Source: Sphingomonas sp. HMP9
GTDB taxonomy: Bacteria; Pseudomonadota; Alphaproteobacteria; Sphingomonadales; Sphingomonadaceae
Length of the DNA: 64,000 bases
Direction: 5' to 3'
NCBI RefSeq assembly: GCF_013374115.1
Contig: NZ_AP022673.1
Location: 3,366,501 to 3,430,500, forward strand
Shown here one piece after another: positions 58,521-64,000 of the stretch (positions are counted from its first letter, which is position 1; each line of letters opens with the position of its first letter). The position numbers and the translations under genes were made by a program. The notes under the pieces were generated by a model, which did no database searches, was not told the DNA's origin, and saw nothing but the letters and a program-made list of their open reading frames with translations.

Positions 58521-59456
58521 TCAGACGCCCATGGCCCCCCGCGGGTTCCCCGCCTCGCGCCCATCCCAGCTCTCGACGAACGCGGTCAGCGCGGCATCGC
58601 TCGACGGAATGTCGATCATCAGCGTCACCAACTGATCGCCCCGCGTGCCGCCCTTCTTGTGGAAACCCTTGCCCTTGAGGCGCAGCGTCTTGCCCGAGGT
58701 AGTCCCCTTGGGGATCGTCAGCATCACCGGCTTGTCGACCGTCGGCGCCTTGATCGAACCACCCAGCACCGCCTCGGCCAGCGTGATCGGCAGCTCCAGC
58801 CGGACGTCGTCGCCATCGCGCGTGAAGAATTTGTGCGGCTGGACCTCGATCGTCAGGATCGCATCGCCCGTGCCGCCGGGGCCTTGCTCGCCCTTGCCGG
58901 CAAGCTTCATCTGCGTGCCTGTCTCGACACCAGCGGGAAGCTTCAGATCGAGCGTCTTGCCGTCCGACAGCGTGACGCGCTGCGGCTCCAGCGCCGCGGC
59001 TTCGACGAACGGCACCTGCAGGCGATAGGCGACGTTCTCGCCCTTGGGCTGCGGCCGCCGGCCAAAGCCGCCGGAGAAGCCGCCGCCACCGCCCCGCTGC
59101 GCGCCGCCGAACAGCCCTTCGAAGATATCGCTCATGTCGGCCCCGCCGGCGCCGGTCTCATAGCCTTCGCTGCGGAAGCCGCCGGGCTGGGGTCGTCCGC
59201 CGCCGCCGCCACCGAACCCGAACGGCGACGCGGGGTTGCCGTCGCCGTCGATCTCGCCGCGGTCGAACCGGGCGCGCTTGTCCTTGTCGTTGAGCAGGTC
59301 GTACGCGTTGGTGACCGTGCTGAACCTTTCCGACGCCTTCGGATTGTCCTTGTTGCGATCGGGATGAAGCTCTTTCGCAAGCTTGCGATACGCCTTCTTG
59401 ATGTCGGCTTCGGTCGCGTCGCGCGCTACACCCAGAGTCTTGTACGGATCGGCCAC
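58521..59456 (-). CDS. cbpA: DnaJ-type co-chaperone, CbpA-like
   Basis: 311 aa. J domain at the N-terminus with H31-P-D (KELHPDRNKDN), which stimulates DnaK. Then a Gly/Phe-rich linker (SPFGFGGGGGG, GGAQRGGGGGF) and two beta-barrel C-terminal domains (LQVPFVEAAALEPQRVTLSDG, LPITLAEAVLGG). The zinc-finger of DnaJ itself is absent, so it is the type II class. First gene of the run cbpA-yihY-fabI-DUF559-aroC. Confidence 0.93.
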   Translation of the reverse strand: MADPYKTLGVARDATEADIKKAYRKLAKELHPDRNKDNPKASERFSTVTNAYDLLNDKDKRARFDRGEIDGDGNPASPFGFGGGGGGRPQPGGFRSEGYETGAGGADMSDIFEGLFGGAQRGGGGGFSGGFGRRPQPKGENVAYRLQVPFVEAAALEPQRVTLSDGKTLDLKLPAGVETGTQMKLAGKGEQGPGGTGDAILTIEVQPHKFFTRDGDDVRLELPITLAEAVLGGSIKAPTVDKPVMLTIPKGTTSGKTLRLKGKGFHKKGGTRGDQLVTLMIDIPSSDAALTAFVESWDGREAGNPRGAMGV

Positions 59457-59550
59457 TTACGTCCCCATTCTAACTTGCGCATCTATGTGGGGCGATGGCG
59501 TCCGCAACGCAATTGCGCGCGGGGTGTTTGATGCGTCGAGAGGAGCGACG

Positions 59551-59694
59551 ATGACCAAGCAACCGATGCAGGGCGTGCCGAGGAGGGACGACGGCGCCAA
59601 GGAGAAGGACGGCGTCAACGACGCGCCGGCCAAGGAGCAGGGGGGCGAGAGCGGCGGCGGCGCGTATCCGAACCCGCACGAAGACAAGAAGTAA
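59551..59694 (+). CDS. Small hydrophilic protein (47 aa), unknown
   Basis: Start ATG 59551 behind GAGAGGAG. The product is very polar and rich in Lys, Asp, Glu and Gly (RRDDGAKEKDGVND ... YPNPHEDKK) with no hydrophobic segment, so probably an unstructured cytoplasmic protein of stress-protein style. The open frame to 59383 is not used because the ribosome site sits here. It diverges from the cbpA-like gene. Family not recognised. Confidence 0.6.
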   Translation: MTKQPMQGVPRRDDGAKEKDGVNDAPAKEQGGESGGGAYPNPHEDKK

Positions 59695-59725
59695 CGTCCT
59701 TTTAGGACCCGGCCTTAATACCTCG

Positions 59726-59807
59726 TTCTCCCGCGAAGGCGGGAGGCCAGGGTAATGAGGGGCGACGATCGTGACTCCTGGGCTCCCGCCTTCGCGGGAG
59801 AACAGGG
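59726..59807. repeat. Palindromic repeat, gcgaaggcg type, copy 2
   Basis: TTCTCCCGCGAAGGCGGGAG, centre of about 37 bp, then CTCCCGCCTTCGCGGGAGAA and CAGGG. Same right arm as 12803-12827. It lies between the 47-aa ORF and the transglutaminase stop. Confidence 0.75.
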
Positions 59808-59818
59808 AAGCTAAAATG

Positions 59819-60712
59819 TCAGGCGAGCGCCGCCTCGTCCAACGGCGCGACATCGACGCTGACGTCCATGTTCTGCGCCCCCGATCCGAGCACGACCCCG
59901 TCGACCGGTGCGATCTCCGCATAGTCGCGCCCGATCGCCATAACGATATGGTCGCTCGCCATCCAGATCCCGTTGGTCGGATCGACGCCGACCCAGCCGC
60001 GCACCGGCCCGCACCACAGCAACACCCACGCATGCGTCGCATCCGCCCCGACGAGGCGCGGCTGACCCTCGGGCGGGATCGTCCGGATATAGCCCGACGC
60101 ATAGGCCGCAGGCAGCCCTGCCGCGCGCAGGCCGGTGATCATGATCTGCGCGAAATCCTGGCACACGCCTTTGCGTTGCAGGAACGCCTCGTGCGGCGGG
60201 GTGTCGACGAGCGTCGCGTCCGCATCGAACTCGAATTCCTGCTGGATGCGCCGCGCGAGCGCGATCCCCGCCTCCAGCGCGCCGCGCGACGGATCGAGAT
60301 CGATCGCGCAATAGTCCGCGATCGCCTGGTCGAGCGGGATCAGCGGCGACGGGTAGATATAATTCGCGGGACTCGCCGCGGACAGATCGGTGCTCGCCCG
60401 CGCCATCGCCGCGATCTCGCCCAATGTCGGGTCGCTCGCGTCGGGGATGGGTACGAGCCGGTCGACCGTCATCCGCGACCGGCTCTCGATCGTCAGATGC
60501 CGGACCGGGCTGTCGACCACCAGCCGCGTGACATTGGCGAGCCCCGCCTCCGCGCGCGCGGCGCTGGTCCGCCCCGCCGGGTGGACCGAAAGCGCATAGG
60601 TATCGAGGTGCTGCCCCGGCCAGTCGATCGGCTTCAACCGAAGATTGCACCGCGCGAACTTGACGCTCGCGCCGTAATCGAACGTCGTGACGTGGCGAAT
60701 ATCGTAGATCAT
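59819..60712 (-). CDS. Transglutaminase-like family protein
   Basis: 297-aa protein with an N-terminal bacterial transglutaminase beta domain and a catalytic core. The triad is C184 (RKGVCQDFAQIM), H227 (GADATHAWV) and D244 (GVDPTNG). There is no signal peptide, so it is cytoplasmic. Bacterial members act as proteases or amidases on unknown peptides. They co-occur with ATP-grasp and alpha-E proteins as here, where the fused partner is 175 nt upstream on the same strand. A peptide-synthesis/tagging system has been proposed for such clusters. Confidence 0.88.
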   Translation of the reverse strand: MIYDIRHVTTFDYGASVKFARCNLRLKPIDWPGQHLDTYALSVHPAGRTSAARAEAGLANVTRLVVDSPVRHLTIESRSRMTVDRLVPIPDASDPTLGEIAAMARASTDLSAASPANYIYPSPLIPLDQAIADYCAIDLDPSRGALEAGIALARRIQQEFEFDADATLVDTPPHEAFLQRKGVCQDFAQIMITGLRAAGLPAAYASGYIRTIPPEGQPRLVGADATHAWVLLWCGPVRGWVGVDPTNGIWMASDHIVMAIGRDYAEIAPVDGVVLGSGAQNMDVSVDVAPLDEAALA

Positions 60713-60755
60713 GACCGTAACCCGCTGCCCATCGGTGATAGGGCTGCCTCCTTCT

Positions 60756-60864
60756 TGCTCCCTCTCCCCTGCGGGGAGAGGGCTGGGGTGAGGGGCTGTT
60801 CCGGGCGGAGCATGGCTTGGCTGCCCCTCACCCCGACCCTCTCCCCGGAGGGGAGAGGGAGCAG
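60756..60864. repeat. Short composite palindromic element (CCCTCTCCCC family)
   Basis: About 109 bp: TGCTCCCTCTCCCC palindrome, GGGGTGAGGGG, 28-bp centre, CCCCTCACCCC and second palindrome ending GAGAGGGAGCA. The first 40 bases equal those of the 46641 element. It separates the ATP-grasp/alpha-E gene from the transglutaminase gene. Confidence 0.8.
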
Positions 60865-60887
60865 TACACCGCAGCTCACGCCGCCCG

Positions 60888-63419
60888 TCATGCCAAGGTC
60901 AGCCCACTGGTCCGCAACGGCTCGGCACCCTGCAGGAAATAGCGCCGCGCCAGCGCGTCCGACACCGCGCCCAGCCGGCGCTCGATATCGCCCAGCGTCT
61001 CGGCATCCAGCGCCGCCGCCGTCGCGGTCGCCACGATCGCCTGCAGCCCGGTCGCCTGCGCCTGTTGCGGTTCCGCCATCTCGTCGTCGCTCAGCACCGG
61101 CAGTTCCGCCAGCCGCGCGGCGATCCGCTCCGCCGAGAACGCCAGCGATCGCGGATTGCCCGGATCGAGCGCGACCAGATCGATCACCGGCACGCGCGCG
61201 ATCCCGGTCGGATAACGCTGGCGATAGCTGATCTGGCTGTCGGCGAGGTCGAGCAGCACCGACAGGTCGTCGGGCGAGGCCCCCGGCATCCCGAACAACC
61301 GGATCGCGCGCGCCATCGCCATCGCGCGCTCGACCCGCCGCCCGAGATCGTGGAACCGCCACGCCGCGGTCCGCCCCATATGCTCCGCCGATAGCCCCGC
61401 GATCGCCGCATAGCGCCGTTGCAGCGACCCCGCGCGCTCGAGCATCCCGCGATGCGTAGGGAAGGGCGCTTCGAGCAGCCGCACCATGTCCGCCGACAAC
61501 CGATCGCGCGAGCCTTCGCCGATCTCGCGCGCGTGCCGGTTGAGCGTCAGGATCGACTGCCACGCCTCGTCCTCCATCGCGGTGCGGGCGAGTGCGGTCA
61601 GGTCGGCGCGGCGCAAGCTCGGCGGATGCGGCGCGCTGCCGGCGCCGACGATCAGCCCGACCAGCTTGCCGACCGTCGTCTGGGACAACCCCGCGCCGCC
61701 ATCCGCGTCGATCGAATTGCCCAGCATGACCCGAATCGCGCCGAGCAGCGCCTCGCCGCGTTCCAGATAGCGGCCCAGCCAGTAGAAATTGTCCGCCACC
61801 CGGCTCGGCAACGTCCCCGGATTGCGGCGCACCTGGAGCGAATCCGCAGCGGTCAGCAGCGAGACCGGGGCGACCGGCTCTGCGCCATAGACGCAGACAT
61901 CGGCGGACCAGATGCCTTCGCCCATCACCGCCGCGCGCGCATCCGGGTGCTCGCCGATCCGCGCGAACCCGCCGGGCAACACGGTCCATTCGCCGTCGCC
62001 GCCGCGTGCCGCAAACACGCGCAGCGTGAAGGGGCGGGGCACGAGTTCGTCGCCGACGACGACCGGCATCGTCGAGAGCTGGACCAGTTCCTGCCCGACA
62101 TAATCCTGTGGCCTGTTCGCCATGTCGGCCAGGAGCGCCGCGCGCGCGTCACCGGTGATATCGGCGCCCACGGTCGGACCGCCGGTCATGCCGAGCGGGC
62201 GGGCATGGAAGGCCGGACCGATCAGCAGGCGGTCGAAATTCGCCTCCACGCTGCCCTTCGCCGCGGTCTGCCCGCACCACCAGGTCGCGATGTTGGGCAG
62301 CAACAGATCCTCGCCGAGCAGCGACTTGGCGAGATTGGGCAGGAATGCCGAGAAGGCGGGCGCCTCCAGTACCGCCGAGCCCGGCGCGTTCGACAGCACA
62401 ACGTTGCCCGCGGCATAGGCGTCGATCAGGCCGGGCACGCCGATCTGCGAATGCGTATCGAACGCCAGCGGGTCGAGCAGCCGCGGATCGAGCCGCCGCC
62501 ACAACGCATCGATCCGCTTGAGCCCGCCGATCGTGCGGACATAGACCTTGTCCTCGAGCGCGGCGAGATCTGCGCCCTCGACCAGCAGCAGCCCCAGATA
62601 CCGCGCGAGATGCGCCTGTTCGGGATAGCTCGGGTTGAAGCGGCCGGGCGTCAGCAGCCCGATCCGCGGGTCGGTCCGCTTGCACATCGCCGCGATTCCC
62701 GCGCGGAACGCGGCGAAGAACGGCGCGTGCCGCTGGACGTTGAGCCGATCCTGCAACCCACCGAGCGTACGGCCGACCGCGATGCGGTTCTCGAGCGCAT
62801 AGCCGGCACCCGCGGGCGCGCGCAGGTGATCGGCGAGCACGCGCCATTCGCCGGTCGGTCCTCGGCCCAGATCGATCGCGATGAAATCGAGATGGCGGCC
62901 GCCCGGTGGGGCGAGCCCGACCATCGGCCGCAGGAAGAACGGGCTGCCGGTGACGAGCGCGGCGGGGATATGGCCGTCCGCGACCAGCTTTCCCTCGCCG
63001 TACAGATCGGCGATCACCGTCTCCATCACCGTCGCGCGCTGGATCACGCCGCGCGCGATGCCCGCCCATTCGCTGGCCTCGATCAGCAGCGGGACGGGCG
63101 AGACGGGCCAGGGGCGCTCATCGGGTTCGTCGGCGATGCGAAAGCCCGTGCCGATGTCGACCGCATGCCGCTGGACGCGTTCGCGGATATGGCCGAGATC
63201 GTCCGAGGCGACCATCGCCAGCTCGGCGAACATCGCCGGCCACGCCGGATCGACGCTGCCATCGGCAGCCGGGCACAGCACGTCGGCGCTGGTGCTGCGC
63301 GCGCAATAGTCGGCGATCCAACGGCCGGCGTGGACCGTCGCGTCGAATGTCGGGTCGGGCGCCGTGTCGAATGCCGTGTCGGGCGCCGTAGCCAGCGGGG
63401 GCGCGGATTGCGTCGCCAT
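60888..63419 (-). CDS. Fused circularly permuted ATP-grasp type 2 and alpha-E protein
   Basis: 843 aa. The N-terminal 500 residues are a circularly permuted ATP-grasp (DUF404/DUF407 type: LLTPGRFNPSYPEQAHLARYLG, DLAALEDKVYVRTIGGLKRID, VVVGDELVPRPFTLRVFAA). The C-terminal 330 residues are the alpha-helical alpha-E domain (DUF403: ASRVADNFYWLGRYLERGE, RRVERAMAMARAIRLFG). These are often separate neighbouring genes; here they are fused. ATP-grasp enzymes form amide bonds, so with the transglutaminase a peptide-ligase system is inferred. ATG 63419 is chosen over TTG 63425. The extreme N-terminus contains a small Thr/Ala/Phe/Asp repeat. Confidence 0.9.
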   Translation of the reverse strand: MATQSAPPLATAPDTAFDTAPDPTFDATVHAGRWIADYCARSTSADVLCPAADGSVDPAWPAMFAELAMVASDDLGHIRERVQRHAVDIGTGFRIADEPDERPWPVSPVPLLIEASEWAGIARGVIQRATVMETVIADLYGEGKLVADGHIPAALVTGSPFFLRPMVGLAPPGGRHLDFIAIDLGRGPTGEWRVLADHLRAPAGAGYALENRIAVGRTLGGLQDRLNVQRHAPFFAAFRAGIAAMCKRTDPRIGLLTPGRFNPSYPEQAHLARYLGLLLVEGADLAALEDKVYVRTIGGLKRIDALWRRLDPRLLDPLAFDTHSQIGVPGLIDAYAAGNVVLSNAPGSAVLEAPAFSAFLPNLAKSLLGEDLLLPNIATWWCGQTAAKGSVEANFDRLLIGPAFHARPLGMTGGPTVGADITGDARAALLADMANRPQDYVGQELVQLSTMPVVVGDELVPRPFTLRVFAARGGDGEWTVLPGGFARIGEHPDARAAVMGEGIWSADVCVYGAEPVAPVSLLTAADSLQVRRNPGTLPSRVADNFYWLGRYLERGEALLGAIRVMLGNSIDADGGAGLSQTTVGKLVGLIVGAGSAPHPPSLRRADLTALARTAMEDEAWQSILTLNRHAREIGEGSRDRLSADMVRLLEAPFPTHRGMLERAGSLQRRYAAIAGLSAEHMGRTAAWRFHDLGRRVERAMAMARAIRLFGMPGASPDDLSVLLDLADSQISYRQRYPTGIARVPVIDLVALDPGNPRSLAFSAERIAARLAELPVLSDDEMAEPQQAQATGLQAIVATATAAALDAETLGDIERRLGAVSDALARRYFLQGAEPLRTSGLTLA

Positions 63420-63562
63420 GTCCAATGCCTCAAGCCCCTGAATACAGCCGGCGGTGTTTCACCTTTCGACACGGCGGTGCAACATAAATTGTCATGTGGG
63501 CGCCGCCGCCTTGTCCCCTCGCAGCAGTGGAGAATGGCGAAACACCGCTCCGAAACAGGCCA

Positions 63563-63666
63563 CCACCCCGGCGAAGGCCGGGGCCCAATTGGGCAACGAT
63601 GCTAATGAAGGATGGCGCTCCGTTACGACCACCTTTCCAATTGGACCCCGGCCTCCGCCGGGGTGG
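63563..63666. repeat. Palindromic repeat, CCACCCCGGC type, copy 2
   Basis: Outer arms CCACCCCGGCGAAGGCCGGG and inverted partner, inner CCCAATTGGG and CCAATTGGA. Counterpart of 12855-12957. With the G-rich tract it fills the gap between the ATP-grasp start and the ligD stop; nothing gene-like is seen in 63426-63703. Confidence 0.75.
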
Positions 63667-63703
63667 GAATGGGGATGGGGATGGGGAGGGGGCGGGGTAG
63701 GGG
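63659..63703 (+). other. G-run tract with quadruplex potential
   Basis: Eight runs of three to five G on the plus strand separated by one or two bases, for example GGGGATGGGGATGGGGA. It is directly next to the ligD stop codon. Confidence 0.6.
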
Positions 63704-64000
63704 TCACAAATCCGGCAGCACCTGATCGGCCACGCCCCAACCTTCCAAACCCCGCGACCCGGCCCGCTCGATCAACTCTGCCCCATCCCGAACACCCCAT
63801 CGCGCCGCCGTGTCGATATCGCGCAACTCGCTCCACGATACCGGCGCCGCCACCGGCGCCCCCGCCCTGGCCCGTGCCGAATACGGCATCACCGCCGTCG
63901 CGCCGCGCTGGTTGCGCAGCCAGTCGATGAAGATCCGCCCCTTCCGTTTCGCCTTCGCCATCGTCGCGACGAAGCGTTCCGGCTCGGCGCTCGCCAGCGC
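63704..64000 (-). CDS. ligD: LigD-type DNA ligase/polymerase, C-terminal part (5' partial)
   Basis: The frame is open to base 64000, giving the last 98 residues of a longer protein. The sequence ERFVATMAKAKRKGRIFIDWLRNQRGATAVMPYSARARAGAPVAAPVSWSEL is the conserved end of the LigD primase-polymerase domain, which fills and extends ends in Ku-dependent non-homologous end joining. Whether the ligase and phosphoesterase domains are present upstream cannot be seen. A Ku gene is not in the window. Confidence 0.88.
   Translation of the reverse strand, partial: ALASAEPERFVATMAKAKRKGRIFIDWLRNQRGATAVMPYSARARAGAPVAAPVSWSELRDIDTAARWGVRDGAELIERAGSRGLEGWGVADQVLPDL

Overview
The window is GC-rich, densely coded alphaproteobacterial chromosome. 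Gene content and style point to a sphingomonad (Sphingomonas or a close relative). The indicators are a Coq7 ubiquinone hydroxylase, a Tat-exported DUF885 protein, a Prs/XrtA-type exopolysaccharide control cluster, a circularly permuted ATP-grasp/alpha-E plus transglutaminase pair, many GTG/TTG starts with 1-4 nt gene overlaps, and several families of intergenic palindromes. The genus is inferred from these features; no rRNA or tRNA gene is visible. Both ends cut genes: an S41 protease on the left and the last part of a LigD-type polymerase on the right.

Layout. 1-2.9 kb: C-terminal processing protease, DsbB-like protein, coq7 and a secreted protein of unknown function. 2.9-9.3 kb: an accessory block with an isonitrile-hydratase-like DJ-1/PfpI protein, a DedA protein, an aldo/keto reductase, a radical-SAM plus UdgX uracil-DNA-binding operon, and two small ORFs. 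9.3-15 kb, minus strand: smc, two DsbA-like thioredoxin-fold proteins and a DUF721 (DciA-like) gene. 15-28.8 kb, plus strand: mutY, serine hydrolase, nudC, sdaA, M3 peptidase, a PLP enzyme, a fused 5-oxoprolinase and a GH3 glucosidase. 28.9-40.1 kb: DUF885 protein, a short stress-type unit, GDP-mannose pyrophosphorylase, then sugar transferase-prsK-prsR-prsT-DUF815 ATPase. 40.1-54.5 kb: a small membrane protein, Uup-like ABC-F protein, a PepSY/response regulator/kinase trio, pheA, cytochrome c, a LOG protein, an extensin-like protein, serC-serA, DUF559-hisZ-purA. 54.6-64 kb, mostly minus strand: a repeat-rich secreted protein, aroC-DUF559-fabI-yihY-cbpA, transglutaminase, ATP-grasp/alpha-E and ligD.

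Functional themes. DNA maintenance: smc, mutY, UdgX/radical SAM, ligD, DciA-like. Amino-acid and nucleotide supply: serC, serA, sdaA, pheA, aroC, hisZ, purA. Envelope and exopolysaccharide: manC, sugar transferase, Prs proteins, DedA, YihY, fabI. Periplasmic redox: DsbB-like plus two DsbA-like proteins.

Most interesting signals: (1) a 29-bp sequence present twice, 96-114 nt upstream of the PfpI-like gene and of the radical-SAM/UdgX operon, in the same orientation relative to each; (2) a DUF559 endonuclease-like gene lying between inverted copies of a two-palindrome repeat whose short, gene-less relatives occur elsewhere in the window; (3) three general-stress (EcfG) type promoters, GGAAC-N16-CGTT or one base off, in front of small proteins, one of which is a complete unannotated promoter-RBS-ORF-terminator unit with NepR-like character. 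No CRISPR array, transposase or prophage was seen.
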